NCBI RefSeq assembly: GCF_964204865.1
Contig: NC_135255.1
Coordinates: 5,423,135 to 5,487,134 of the forward strand
Length of the DNA: 64,000 bases
Reading direction: 5' to 3'
DNA from: Styela clava
Taxonomy: Eukaryota > Chordata > Ascidiacea > Stolidobranchia > Styelidae
A model generated the notes under the pieces. It saw nothing but the letters and a program-made list of their open reading frames with translations. It was not told the DNA's origin and searched no databases. This document shows positions 35,423 through 47,950 of this stretch, piece by piece (position 1 is the first letter of the stretch; the number at the start of each line of letters is the position of its first letter). Both the position numbers and the translations under genes were made by a program.

Positions 35423-36168
35423 CACTGTTAAGTACATGGGAAAGCCAGCTTTTGTCAAATACTACGAAGTTATCAAATCAATACGGTACGTAGTTGCCCA
35501 TTTGCCGAAATTGCATATTTACTTACCCTTTATGGTTTCAAATAGTTCATGCACCTCCGTTTAGATTTTTCTAATCAGTGTAGAAATATATACTCATTGC
35601 TGTAGCATACTATTGCTCATTCACTTTTATTTGCGTATTGAATCAAAGGGTTAACAAGTTCACCTAACATTTCACTCATACCGGTCTATATTGTATAGTA
35701 TGATCTCTCAAGTATTTAGAGCCACGAATGCTTGTAATTTTCTGACTAAACCCTTTTATTAGTTGATTTATATACCAAATTCAGTAAAACATTTTTTACA
35801 TTAAACATGAGATATTGGATTTATTAGCTTTTCCATTCTAAGTCATATAGACTGCTTTATTTATTCTTAACGAAAATTAATAAATCTCCTCTCTTTCTTC
35901 AGATGTGAAAGTTGTGGACAAACCTGTCTAAGCATTGTGAGACTCCTGCAGCACAAGAGGCAATAGCAAAAATAGTAAGTATATTAATCAAAAAAATAGG
36001 CCGACATAAAGCAAAACTTTCAACTATTCGTCTAATCTCAATTTCCTATTATTTATTCACAGGACAACTGTAGCAGAAGGGGAGATATCAGAAGAAGTCT
36101 GGCGACATATCAGTGACAGTGTGATTCCAAGAAATATAATTAGAATACTCCATAAATGTTTGCAATAG
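35423..36168 (+). pseudogene. Exons of an unidentified zinc-finger protein in the DNA element
   Basis: Exon-like segment 35423-35485 lies between 'acatag' and 'gtacgt' and encodes TVKYMGKPAFVKYYEVIKSI. Segment 35903-35974 lies between a pyrimidine-rich 'tctttcttcag' and 'gtaagt'. It continues in the same phase as CESCGQTCLSIVRLLQHKRQ, a C-x2-C ... H zinc-finger-like pattern, then meets a stop three codons before the donor. A third open piece starts after 'ttattcacag' (36063) with TTVAEGEISEEVWRHISDSV and stops at 36166. Matching phases and good splice signals suggest a real gene, since damaged. No known family is assigned. Confidence 0.5.
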
Positions 36169-36572
36169 AAGAACAACCTATGAAGGCATGCAAAAGCATT
36201 TGACCCTCCGGTAGAGTTGTGTATGGCCCCTACATCCTGCAAGGCTTGAGGAAAATAACTAAAAATTCCAATGCGTAAGATTGCATAAGCGGTCTTCTTT
36301 GTGAAAAAGCACAAAACATGCCAGGCATACTTAAAACAGCTTTGAAAAATGAGGATTACGGGTCACTACACCTATGTTATATTTGGTTCATCAACTTTTG
36401 GTAGTACTATAGAAAAAATTCAGGAAAGGGTATAACCATGATTCATGATAAAATACTGGTATATATTTTGGACAACTTCAATCTAGACCAAACTCGCGGC
36501 CCCAGAGAACTTCCAGTGCGGCCTCGAAAGCTTAACAATAATTGTAAAAGTATTTTGGAAGTTTTTTTTATC

Positions 36573-36920
36573 GGCGCGGCGGTGTGGCTCAACGGGCTAA
36601 GCGTTAGGAATACGCTCGCCACCGCACCTCTAATTACTCTGCGTGGGTTCGCAGGTTCGAATCCTATGCAGGGATGGTTATGTGCGAGAGGATTGCTGGA
36701 CTCCTCGCCGTCGTTGGGTGGTTCACGTAACCGCTGGTCGGTTACGGCTTCCTCCACCACCAAGTCCATGCTTCCGAAAACAAACAATACAGTAAAACTA
36801 ATCCCATACCCGACTTGGAATGGTAACCGGACGAGAGGCCGTGGTTCGCCATATGGATAAGCCGTCTTATCGGCTTTCCTCTCCCCCGGGATAAATATGT
36901 AAAATCCTATCCTATCCTAA
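36573..36920 (+). repeat. tRNA-derived SINE, full length
   Basis: The head is tRNA-like. An A box, tggctcaacgg, lies at 36585-36595 and a B box, ggttcgaatcc, at 36654-36664. They are separated by a long insert as in class II (Leu/Ser-type) tRNAs. The body contains 'ggtcggttacggcttcctcc' and the element ends in a 'cctatcctatcct' tail. RNA polymerase III would start at the head. The 140-codon frame across it is not a gene. It inserted into the 3.8-kb DNA element. Confidence 0.9.
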
Positions 36921-37105
36921 ATGTAACAGATTTTTCAAACTTTTTGAAGTGAAATTGAATATTCACACAGAAAACAATTTACTAAAAGTAGTTTTAAAAA
37001 ATTAAATTTTTTTGTTCACATTTTAACCCATTGAGGAATACACATCAAGCTAGCAAAAGAATACTTGAATAAAACACTTGAGTTATTAAATTAAACGCAA
37101 AGTAC

Positions 37106-37270
37106 ATGAAGAAGGTGGCATTTTCGAAGAAAATGGGAGTTGCAATATTTCTGCATTTCACAAAATTCTCTGAAGCACAATGTTCAATTTGTCATATTTC
37201 CATCAGTACAATGAAAAACACAATAAGCTCAGCAGTCAATATGACAAATTCGAAGACCAACTTCGAACAG
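37106..37270 (+). pseudogene. Possible BED-finger fragment
   Basis: The plus-strand frame contains FTKFSEAQCSICHISIST. This resembles the start of a BED zinc finger (aromatic residues, then C-x2-C) as found in hAT transposases. The expected later His ligands are not obvious. The similarity is short and could be chance. Confidence 0.25.
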
Positions 37271-38811
37271 AAAATTTCCATGTGTTTGTATATTAAATAT
37301 AATTATACATTTTATTTGTTACTAAATATCAATAATAATTCAAGCAATCGTATGCCATGCAATGTGGCGCGAAATGTCTTGTCGAAAAAATCTGTCATTT
37401 GTTTTTCTGATCTATACATGAAATGATAAAAGTAACTTTTTTGCATTACTGGAATTAATTAAACATTCGCAAAGATCCAGATTAACCCATGATCATGTGA
37501 CCTCGTTAGTTAGAGTTGGTACTATAAAATTATTTCATCCTGGCTTTAGTATGCTGGTGACACAAAAAAGATGCCAAACGTCAGGACAAATGTAATTAAA
37601 AAACATTGAGTTTATATTGTAGTATTTTTGTTAATTTTAGGTTCATATATTTAGATTAAGGCATTTTTTTAGTGTATGTATTATTCTTTCCTTATCCAAA
37701 GCTTGTTCAAAAATGATTTTGATGGTTGTACATAAAATTTCATGATTTTTTGTAATAAATACAGTAACTTGCAATAATAGTGGAATGCAAATATTAACAT
37801 GAAATTGCATTTGAAATTAAAGAAAATAATAAAACTTAATCCAACTGTTTAGTTGCATCCTAATATATGTCACAAACTAAAACTATCTTAAAAATATCTT
37901 TCAAGTATACATTATCAAAAACTGTTTGCGGCACTTTTTACAATTACAACTGATCTATTCTAGACAATTCAATCATTGCTTTGGGAAATAATATCACTTC
38001 AATTACATTGAAAAAAAATTTGCCGTATTAAATACAAAATCGTTGCTATCATAAAGGTAAACCAATTTATCCACTGGGAATATATTGGCGTTCACAAAGC
38101 AATGGAGGCAAAATTGAGAGTTCATGGGCTATGAACTTTTGTTCTTTTCTTTGTCTTGAACTTTTCATACTCCACAGCCCCTATTAATTTTTTTTTATAT
38201 ATGGTCATACATATCTTTAACTTGTATTTTCTGTAATGATGTATTATCTCAATGTGTCAAACTTTTAATTAGTGTGCATATTTTGCTTCCAGATGACATA
38301 AATGTATTGTCTTGTTTATTACCTCAGCTTGGAGTATTGACAAGAAAAAGGTGCCAGTAAATTCTTTGTTATAATCAGAATTCACAATTAATAGGAATTA
38401 TAAACATCCACCAATCAATGAGAATTACATGTGAAATTCCTCACAATAAATTTGTCTAATAATGTCTAATAAATTCACCTACTAAAGCAAGTTCGATAGG
38501 TGCAAACTTTGTGTTATGGAATTGTATCACAGCACCGTTAAGAGAAGTAAAAACAGTTTTGCTGTTTTGTATGACACCCTCTTTAAATGAAATTTCAATG
38601 TTTAAGCGCAAACATTAAAATTACTAACTTTGAACTTTGTCATTATCTGCAAAATGTCCCACACAAATCTTTACTCTATCGCGTTTGTAATCTTCTCTGA
38701 TAAAAAAAAAGTCTATGATGTCCAGAATTACTCTTTACAGCTTGTATGTCATTCCAGCTTTCCAAGTGAGCAAAACTTCTTAGATATAGAGATTATTTTT
38801 TTTCGTTACAG

Positions 38812-38854
38812 GCGCAAAAAGGCAGGTACTAAACGTAAAGAGGACGCCGATTAG
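38812..38854 (+). pseudogene. Possible last exon of the DNA element's gene
   Basis: After a strong acceptor ('tttttttttcgttacag') a short frame reads RKKAGTKRKEDAD and stops at 38852-38854. The basic run could be a nuclear-localisation tail. It lies just inside the right inverted repeat, where a last exon of an internally deleted transposon gene would be expected. Confidence 0.35.
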
Positions 38855-38995
38855 CAAAAGCAAGCGGAAAACGGTCGCGAAAGGCGACGAGAAATATGTG
38901 CATTGGAGCGTATCATGAAATACAATCTTTCGCATGTAGTCTTATGGAGTGACGTCAGAGTTGCCTATCATGTTGTTTAATGTCATTGCTTGCAC

Positions 38996-41900
38996 ACAGA
39001 AGAATTAATTTAGTTATGGGCCTATCTAAGATTGAATGGTTGGTTTGCACCGTAGCAGAACGTACACGGCCTTTGTTGTCGGAAATCGTTCCAATGATAC
39101 CCAACAACCATGCATTTCTTGGCAAATTTTCATCCATCACAAGTACAACATCATTCTTAGCTAAATTCCTTTGAACTTTGTTCCATTTTTGTCTTGTTCG
39201 AAGCAGAGGAAGGTATTCTCGTCTCCATCTTTTCCAAAACACATCAGTTAAGTATAATACTTGTTTCCATCTCTTACGAACATACAAGTCTTTAGCATCA
39301 AATACCCCTGGAGGAAGTATCGGTTCTTCTTTCAACAACAACAAATTGTTTGGGCTCAAGGGTGTCAAATCTTTTGGGTCATTGGATCCAGTTGCTATTG
39401 GTCTTCCATTCACTATGGATTCACATTCACACATAAGTGTAATTAAACTTTCATCAGTTAATTTTTGTTCTCTGCAAATAGCATTGAATACTTTCCTAAT
39501 TGTTCTAATTTGTCTTTCAAATACTCCGCCATGATGAGAAGCAGCCGGAGTTTGAAACAGCCACTTGATGTTCTTTTGCAGCAAAAATCTATGCATTTGA
39601 TTTTGATTCCAAGACTTGATAGCATTTCTCAATTCTTGTTCTCCAGAGACAAAATTTGTTCCATTATCTGATCTTATTTCAACTACTTGTCCTCTTCTTG
39701 AAATGAATCTTCTGAGTTACATTATAAATGCACATGTATCTAAGCTATGCGCAATCTCAACATGTACAGCACGAGTCACGAGTCACAAGTGAAAATAACA
39801 CCATATCTTTTTACTTCGCTTCGTCCTTGACGAACAAGAAATGGACCGAAACAGTCAAGAGCGACAAAAGAGAAAGGTGGCTTGTATGGTATTAATCGAT
39901 CTTCTGGGAGGTCGGCCATCAATTAAGATTCAGGTGCTCGCTGTCTCTTGCGACAAGATATACAGTTGTTAAGAATCTTTAGTGTCATGGCATTTGCTTT
40001 TATAATCCAGAATTTTTGAACATATCCAGAACATACTCTCTTCCACTATGGCCTGTAACTTGAAGGAAATGTTTAATTATTAAATTAGCAATAGGACTCT
40101 TGTTTGGAATTATAATAGGATGTTTTGTGTCATATTCAAGACTTGATGCTCCAATTCTTCCATCTACACGGAGAAGACCTTCTTTCATAATAGGATGCAA
40201 TTTACACAATGGACTTGATTTTGGCAATTGTTCACCTTTGGCCAATACATTAATTTCCTTTGAATAATGTTTCAATTTTTTTTATTTTATTATTTCGAAT
40301 TCTGCCAAGTTCACCTCCTCAACAGATAAAAATCTAATATTTCCACTCCCCAAGTTGCAAGAAACATCCTCTCTGACTTTGGAAAGCAGTGCACGCTTGT
40401 AACGTAAAACCCATGCTACAATCTTCTTCATTTTAAACCAATTTGAATATTTTGAAGTGACTTGGTCTAATACAGTAGGTATATCTGTATTCAGAGCAAA
40501 ACACATCTGTGAATGTGGACTCTGCTTTTTAAATTCCAAATCTTTATCATCTATTGAATACAGAAAATCTGGTTGTTCAGGCCATTCTTCCTGGCTTTTC
40601 CATAAAAAATCTGGTCCAAATTTCCATCGTGGGTAGTGTAAAAAATCATCAGCAGACATACCTCTGGAAGCAACATCTGCAGGGTTTAATTTGGAAGGTA
40701 CATAGTACCATCGATTCACATCAGAAACTTCTTTAATTACATTCACTCTGTTTGCAACAAAAGTTTTCAGGACAAATATGCCAAATATCATAATACGGTG
40801 GTGCTATCCGTCCAAAATATATATGCATCAATTGGGAGCTTGAGTTCTTTACGAAAGAATTTTTCATTTCGTGCAGATATTGTTGCTGCACATAACTCCA
40901 ACCTGGGAATCGTTGAGCCTCAGCACCATAAGACTTTTCAGATGCATCAGAAAAGTGATGAATCTGTATTTCTTTGGTTTCACCGAAATTAGAAGGTAAA
41001 AAACATCTTGGAATATTGAAATCTTTCAACTTGGATAATTCTAATATCCATTTTAGCCATTCCTGTACACATTCTGAAGAAATTGGATCATTCCATCCTA
41101 GCTTCTTCCTGCACAATCCTTGCATAAGGACCTTCATAGGTTGAATGACCGGCTGGCCAATGCCAAGAGGGTCAAATATTGAGTTCACAACACCCAACAT
41201 ACCACGTCGGATAGCTGGTCGTTCAGTGTATTAGTACTGAAACTTAATGTATCTTCATTTGCGTTCCATATCATGACAAGTGCTCGCTCAACAGGCAATT
41301 CATCTATAGAGATATCCAAACGTTTTGCTTTCTTTGATCGGTGAGCTTCTGGAATTGAGGCCAATACTTCACGGTCATTGCACACCCATTTCGTCACTTC
41401 AAAACCACCTCTAGCAGCAATTTCAGTTACACTCTTTATATGTTGGAGGGCACTAGCAGCATCCGGTTTGGAATCACAAAAATCATCAACAAAATGAATC
41501 ATTAGTTGCATCAATCACGCTTTGTTCAAAATCATCTTTGTTATCTCTTGCAGTTTGCCTCAAAGCGAAGTTGCAACAACTTGGAGAGCACACAGTTTCA
41601 AAGAGAAAAACCGACATTCTATAAATTTTCATGGGTAAAGTGATGTCACCATTTTTCCACCAGAAGAAACAAAGGAAATTTCTATCACATTCTTTCACCT
41701 TCACCTGATGAAACATGGACCGTATATCCCCTTGAACAGCTACAATATTTTTGCGAAAGCGGGACAAAACTCTAACTAAATTGTTTGTTAAATCCGGCCC
41801 CTATAACAGGATGTCATTAAATGAAATTCCTTCCGATTTTGCTGAGCAGTCAAATACAACCCTTAATGTTTTCTTCTTTGGATGACGAACTCCATGGTGG

Positions 41901-44900
41901 CTGAGGTACCAAGTCCTTCCTTCTTCTTCATTGGTATTCAGAACTTCTTCTGCATACCCCATTGTTATCATATTTGCAACAAAATCCTTGTTATTTGAGT
42001 GCAATTCAACATCAGGATTCTTCAATGGTAAACCTATTTCGTAGTGTCCATCATTTCTGAGCTTAATTGACTTACTAACTTTGTCAAGAAAAACTTGTTG
42101 AATTGGTGAAACTTCATCTTTTTCATCAATTGCAGAAGCAACAACATCTGCACACATTTGGCACAAAGGATTTAGTTGAGATTTGGTGAAATATGTACAA
42201 TTTTTGCTATTTCCATTTTTCGCGGGGCAGTTAACCATCCACCCGGCAATTGTTCTTGATGCAAAACAATTGTTTGGGCCATAAATCACTTCCAATGGTT
42301 TATGCAAACCAAGATTATTTTTCCCAATCAAGAGCTCCACATCACATTCTGCTTTGGGTATCACAATACCATTAAATTCTTTAAATTGATCAAGATCACT
42401 TTATGTAGGGATATCTGTTTGATCAACACCTATTTGATCGATTGAAAACAAGGGATTTAACCTTACATATTTTGACTTCTCGAAATCTGCCAATTCGAGG
42501 TTCTCTATAACAGTGCATTGCTTGTGTTCAACAGTATTATTTATAGTACGAATGTTCAGATTTGAAACTGGTTCATTGACCTTTAATTTATTCATTAGCG
42601 AATTACTTATAAAAGAGCAAGTCGATCCATTGTCAAAGAATGCATTGGTTATAACAGCATTTCTTCTTCCAGCTATGCGTACCCTAACAGGTACAACATT
42701 GAGCAAAATCTTTTGTTCGTCACAGGCATTTAGGAATGCATTAAATTTGGTTTCAGACGCTTGTGTCCTATAATCATTATGGATTTGTGTAGTACTTTCA
42801 TGACTACTTGATGTAGGAACTTTTATTGGTTCCTTATCCGGAGGATGAAGAAGTGTTGTGTGTTTTCTTCTGCAGTTTGCATTTTTGCAAGGGTTGTTTC
42901 GTTTACATTCCCTGACCCAATGTCCAGATAATAAACATGAAAAACACAACTTTTGCTTTTTCACAAACTCCAATATTTTATCATACGTCATGCCTCGAAA
43001 TTCATCGCATTGATTCAAGTAATGATCTCCATCACATTTTACACATCTGCGTACAGGTCTATTATTATGAACTGTAGTTGCAGATGAGGATTTGTATGGC
43101 CTCGAGCCTTTTGCGGGAATAATTTGTTTTGAAGTATTAAAATCGATAGAGGGAACATTGCATACTTCTCTGGTTTTCTTACGGACGTAATCAGCAAGAT
43201 CCTCTATTGTTAGGTCTTTTTTACTTATTTGTAGTACATTGTCCATCTTTGATAACCATCCAGATCTCCATTCAGGCGGCATTCTTAAAGCTATTTTTTT
43301 CTATGATCATGAGGGCAACATTTTTGTATTCAACCCATATCAACGTAATTTTGCATGACATGATTTCTGCTGAATACACAGTTAACGATTCTTTATTACT
43401 CAAATTCAGTCAAGGACCATTTGCTATGGAATTAATGCAGGATTCGCCAACTTGAAATTTCTGACCATAAGTTTCTTCAAGTAATCGAATAGCTTTATCA
43501 TAGCTATCTGTTCTGTGCTGGCATCCTAACCAAAGCACGAGCAGGGCCTTTTGTATATTGAAGAAGATAAACTAGTTTGTGCTTTGGATTTTATAATCTG
43601 CTACCAATTACGGTTTCAAAAATATCAATGAAATCTCTATATTCACCTGCATCACCACAAAATACAGGGGGTTCAGACGGTGGCAAACCTAAAATTTGAG
43701 GCACATATATAACTTGCAGGTTGGCTGCTTGTTGTATAGGTATATTGTCATTCTGTGCATTAGCAGTACTTGGATGACTGCCCACAATAGGATTTTGAAT
43801 CGAGCCAATATTAACTGAGCGCATTGCCTCTGCATTTTCAATTCTGCCAGGATTATCTATTAGTGTTGGTAATGTATGGTTCATATTAACAGCTGAACTA
43901 GTCATATGCAATGGAATAGTATTCAATGAAGTTGGAATGTTGGTTAATATTTTACTGTGGTTCGTTCCAGCCCCAGTGTAAATGGCATTGCTCTGCAATT
44001 GTCTGACGTCACCCACACATGACATTGGAATTTCACAACACCTTAAACTTGGCTTAGATACACATGATGCAGGCACACAAGGAGTCAAACCAGAATTCAC
44101 TACACTACAAGAGCTCACAAACAAATTTTTAGATGTTAACGGTACTTGGGTCATGTCACACACAGATTCAACAACAGTCACACACGCACTCGGGACTATT
44201 TGTGGACGGCAAACCCCAAAATCAGAGGAGGAATAAGAAACTGACTCACCATGCTCTGCGGTGTTCACACGTTGTTCACTTGATTGTTCCTCACATTGCA
44301 TATCAAAACTTCTAGAAACAGGAAATTGACTTGGTGTTGAAAATGGTGTGCTTAAAGCTGGTAATATTGGACTGGTCACATTTAATATTTCAGTTTGTTG
44401 TGTGGCAGAATTTGATAGCTGCTGATGGATTTCTACACTAGCAGCAACAGGGGGCGTATTTACAACAACACCTCTTTCTGCTAAAGTTTCATTTAAATCA
44501 GTGTCCAGTTCCAGTTGTTCACGTTGGTTTTTATCTTCAATTTCTTGTAGGTTCATCTGCTTCCTCTTGTTGAACTTGGCCAACTCGATGTTTCTTGTTT
44601 GCATTATTTGTTGGCGGCGATGTTGAAAGGCTTCGAATTCAGCCTTTCTCTTACGTTGTTGTTCTTCTTCTTCAGCTTTGAGCTTACGCTGTTGTTCCTC
44701 TTCTTCGGCCTTCAGTTTACGCAAGCGTTCATCTTCACCTTGCTGTTTTTGTAAAATCGCTTGCCACTCTTTGTCTAATTTTAAGTTTTCAACTTGATTG
44801 TTATCTTCCCATATTTGTTTTTCATTTTTTAGGCGATTCTGTAACTGTTGTTTCTCCAGTTCTGTACGCCTTTGTTGATTCAACTTTTTTGTTTCAAATA

Positions 44901-45408
44901 TATTTTCGATTTGAGAATTACTTAAATCGGACATTCTTGATGTAAATGAAGATTGTGACCGAAAAGTATCACTGCGTGATGTTAGACTTCTTATTACTGA
45001 TCTATGCTGTTGACTATTTCTTTTTGAAGTCCTGCTTTTATTAATCTTTATCTTCGACCTTGTTGTCATAGCATGCGCATTTGTTGATTCTTCTTTAGCA
45101 AGGCCAGATGCTACAGATGCTCCTCGGTTGTTCTTTTCTGGAGTTGGTTGGACATCTGACTCTACATCAGGACTTCTTAGGAACAGATCTTTGATTGACG
45201 CACTGTGACAATCTTTAGAAGTTGATTGACTTTCATTAGGCAAAACAGGAATTATATCTTGTGTTGGAATAGTCAGCAAAGCAATTACATAATTTTCAGT
45301 TGCTTCAGAAGATCCAGTAACCGACATATTTTCCGACATATTATTGTCTTTGTTCACTATTTCATCATCGGCATCTGGTACGTTGATATTGTCATTTGAT
45401 TCGGCCAT
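38996..45408 (-). pseudogene. Decayed BEL/Pao gag-pol
   Basis: The minus strand holds the polyprotein in about nine frame-shifted blocks. Gag N-terminus with a Glu/Gln/Lys-rich coiled coil runs 45408-43591, and broken capsid-like DUF1759 43590-43300. Two zinc knuckles (CVKCDGDHYLNQC; CFSCLLSGHWVREC) and the protease lie in 43282-42401. Reverse transcriptase is in 42364-41185, with the frame lost next to the YVDD-type box (reads FVDDF in a new frame at 41514). RNase H spans 41200-40282, with internal loss after FSDASEKSYGA. The integrase zinc region (HFLQVTGHSGREYV) lies near 40060, followed by integrase core and DUF5641 down to 39000. The protease motif reads FFDNGSTC, so the usual DTG is DNG. 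The end is replaced by the 3.8-kb insertion. Confidence 0.9.
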
Positions 45409-45453
45409 ATTTTCAAAAAATTTGTTGCAGTATTGCAATTGTCAAAAAACTAA

Positions 45454-45519
45454 TGTAGACGCCAAATTTGGAGTGCCTTTAGCGCCCACACCAGGTGTAA
45501 TTCTTAGATGGTCGATCTG
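45454..45519 (-). repeat. Truncated 5' LTR of the minus-strand BEL element
   Basis: 66 bp match the outer 66 bp of the LTR at 33747, with one difference ('cccacacc' for 'ccataacc-like cccatacc'). Beyond 45519 the sequence is unrelated, so about 1.2 kb of this LTR has been lost. Confidence 0.8.
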
Positions 45520-46590
45520 TTTTAGTAAACTGATTTCCAAAGGGATGAACAAATCGAATCGAATATATTCGAATACCACGACCTATGAATAATTTAGCCT
45601 ACGCTGCCTGCGGGATACGGATGTAAAACAGTCAGAATTTTTACCAAAAGAAGGTGTTTGGAACGCTCCTAGTTGCTCTTATTTCAGTGTTTGCCTTGAT
45701 ACAAGCTAGAATTCAGTGTTTACATCTATATGCTCATTAAATCTCTTTTATTTCTCAGAATAACGAAAAATTAAAATTTCAATTCTATCACACATGCCAT
45801 TTACTTATACTTGCTTTAGTATGATAATATTATTAAAGCTCAATCCCTTTGTCTGTGGATTTTAGCAAAGTGAATAAGATTAATGTTTCGCGCAAAGCTA
45901 TTGAAACAATTTGAAATGAAATCACTTTCCACGTCACTATGGGATTGTGAGCACAAGATAAAGCAGCTATCACCGAATATGCTAATACGCTTTCTTCAGT
46001 GCAGTGACTTAAGAAATTGAATGAAAAGTAAAAAAAATAATAATAGGAACAAACCACACAAATTGCCATAAAACCTCTGTACATACCACATCCAGATAAA
46101 TTCATGATTAGATTTTTAAAAAACTCACATGGTTAATGTATCAGTTGCAATAAAAAACGGATGTCTAGATAAACGAAATTATTCTTTTTGTTTATATATG
46201 TAAAGAAGAAAGCATGTGTTGGTACAATATATTTGAGTTTTCGGTTCGCGTAGAAATAAAAAAAGATCCACCACAAGTAAATACCTTGTTCCATATCGAA
46301 TTACTATAACACGAAATTCATGAGAGATCAAGCCAAGGGGCTATTTCATCAATAACTCTTTCAAATCGAGTTCATTACATGCAATTTTCTCCTTAGAAAG
46401 AAATCAAGAAGAATCAAGGCGGTGGACGGGAAATCCAGTTTACAACCAAGACAAACCAAAAAAAACAAGGGGCCAAATGTATTGAAATGCAGCAAAATTA
46501 TTCGAACCATGAACTAACCTAATAAATAACAAAATTTTCAGCAGTGCGTGTTTCATTCAACACTTGTACAATGGCATACGTATTACCTGC
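45520..46590. other. Unassigned DNA
   Basis: No gene recognised. A short 'atcgaatcgaatatattcgaatacc' patch near 45550 (hAT-like TTCGAATA words) may mark what replaced the lost LTR. Confidence 0.4.
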
Positions 46591-46599
46591 TTAAAAAGG

Positions 46600-47950
46600 C
46601 AATTTTAGATTTTCTGGTTATCTTTCGTTGTAAACGTGAGCAGTTTTATATAAAGAGTGATTTTTAGATTTTTTTGATATTTTTATGAGGATAAACATGG
46701 TCAAGATTTTTGATAATCGTACATTAAAATTTTAATGGGCGTGGTGTTTCCGCTGGCGTGGCGTCTCTCCTCCTAGACCGCTCATGACTTTTTGCCAAAC
46801 CGTTATAGTCTGCGCAATATGCGCACCAACTTCGGCGCTAATGTCGCGTTAGGTACTCGACGCGTTTAAAATTGTCAGTCTATAACTCTATAATGTATAG
46901 TCTATACCAGGGGTCGGCAAACTACGGCCCGCGGAACAATATAATCCGGCCGCGACGCTTCACTGAATTATATTAACAAAACAACTGTATTGACGATTAT
47001 ATTCTTTACGAAACAGAATTTATTTCGAGACTCTAAATTATATTATAACCTTAACAAGTATATAATTCACAATCACTCGTTTAATGAGCCTATAAAGTGA
47101 TTATAATTAGACAAATGGCAACAGAACGTGGAAAAAGTTGATGCCGAATGCAAATGGTTTGATGACGTAAGAAAATATTCAAATGATCAGTCTTCGCGCG
47201 TTGCTTGAAATTTAACTGAGATCTGTGTGAAAAAATCTGATTCATTGGCCATTCCCTCGGTTTTCAGCTTTCTAAATATATGTGCGGTCCGCCAATGACT
47301 TGCAACCTTTATTTTTGGCCTATGACCGACAAAAGTTTGCCGACCCCTCGTCTATACCATTTCATTCGCGTTTGTTTACTGGTTTTATGCCTTTATACCT
47401 GTACAGCTAGCAACAATTTACTGAGTTCATGCTGACGTGCTATTTAATTAAACTACTGGTACCATACTGAAGGGTTGAAAACTAAATCCTAACAGAAATG
47501 TTAGCCAATAGGTAGAATAAATTGTATACAAACAAAGATAAATATCCCCAATCAATTACTCTAGTACATTAATTCAATAACGGCACAGTAGAGTACCGGC
47601 ATCCCAACTAGGTCATAAATGACAGCATGCCTTCCGAGAAAGGTCGCTCGCTTCACCGGTAGGATATACGCAAAGCCAGTAAGTAAATGTGAATCTGACA
47701 GAATACGTGAATGTGAATAAACTACCATTCAGCAGCACGAGCAGTTGAAGCGCATATTTCACAGACCACAACGCTTTGGCATAATGTCATGGTATAGTGA
47801 GAGAGGATCTATCGGAAACACCACGCCCATTAAAATTCCAATATCAAAAATCTTGAATATGTTTATCATTATAAAATATCAAAAAATATTCTATCTATGA
47901 AACTGCACAAGTCTACAATGAAATATAACTAGAAAATGCCAATTTCTGCT
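46600..47950. repeat. Long inverted repeat, arms about 250 bp
   Basis: The left arm (about 46600-46870) and right arm (about 47700-47945) are inverted copies. The best block is 'attttaatgggcgtggtgtt' and 'tccg', which recurs inverted at 47811-47834. Flanking words such as 'caagatttttgata' and 'atttttgatatttt' also match. Arms are diverged. The loop contains a 442-bp hAT element. This looks like an old foldback or long-inverted-repeat transposon, but no target duplication was defined. Confidence 0.6.
46908..47349. mobile_element. Non-autonomous hAT element (442 bp)
   Basis: It starts caggggtcggcaaactacgg and ends aaagtttgccgacccctc, in the same family as the 915-bp elements at 24470-29940. 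A perfect 8-bp duplication, gtctatac, lies at 46900-46907 and 47350-47357. The last base is C where G is expected. No protein is encoded. Confidence 0.85.

Larger units (their letters stand above)
35166..38988 (+). mobile_element. 3.8-kb inverted-repeat DNA element of uncertain superfamily
   Basis: The ends caatgacatttaacaacatg and (inverted) catgttgtttaatgtcattg open imperfect inverted repeats of about 105 bp. These also share 'acgctccaatgcacata'. A perfect 7-bp duplication, cttgcac, lies at 35159-35165 and 38989-38995, inside the last codons of the old BEL pol. The interior has splice-bounded exon-like pieces and a later SINE. A 7-bp duplication is known for P-type and Dada elements, but no transposase core is present to decide, so the superfamily is left open. 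Confidence 0.8.
33747..45519 (-). mobile_element. Old BEL/Pao LTR retrotransposon, interrupted and decayed
   Basis: On the minus strand the order is a 66-bp 5' LTR remnant (45519-45454), a leader, gag-pol (45408 to about 38996), a polypurine tract (about 35016-35005) and the complete 3' LTR (35004-33747). A 3823-bp DNA element interrupts the end of pol. The parent family is recognised by parallels with the intact element at 54132: both polyproteins start MAESN, both leaders contain agttttttgac, and both tracts contain aaggggcc. It is not the same subfamily, since the LTRs do not match. Confidence 0.85.

Noticed and set aside
36573..36664. Functional tRNA gene
   Set aside because: The head has A and B boxes but continues into a SINE body with a pentanucleotide tail, and related copies exist at 32618 and 5619.
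36438..36860. 140-codon plus-strand frame and a 114-codon minus-strand frame
   Set aside because: Both lie largely on the tRNA-derived SINE with its A and B boxes, and are fortuitous frames.
37106..37426. 106-codon frame as a real gene
   Set aside because: Only a short BED-like start is suggestive; the rest is AT-driven. It is kept only as a low-confidence fragment.
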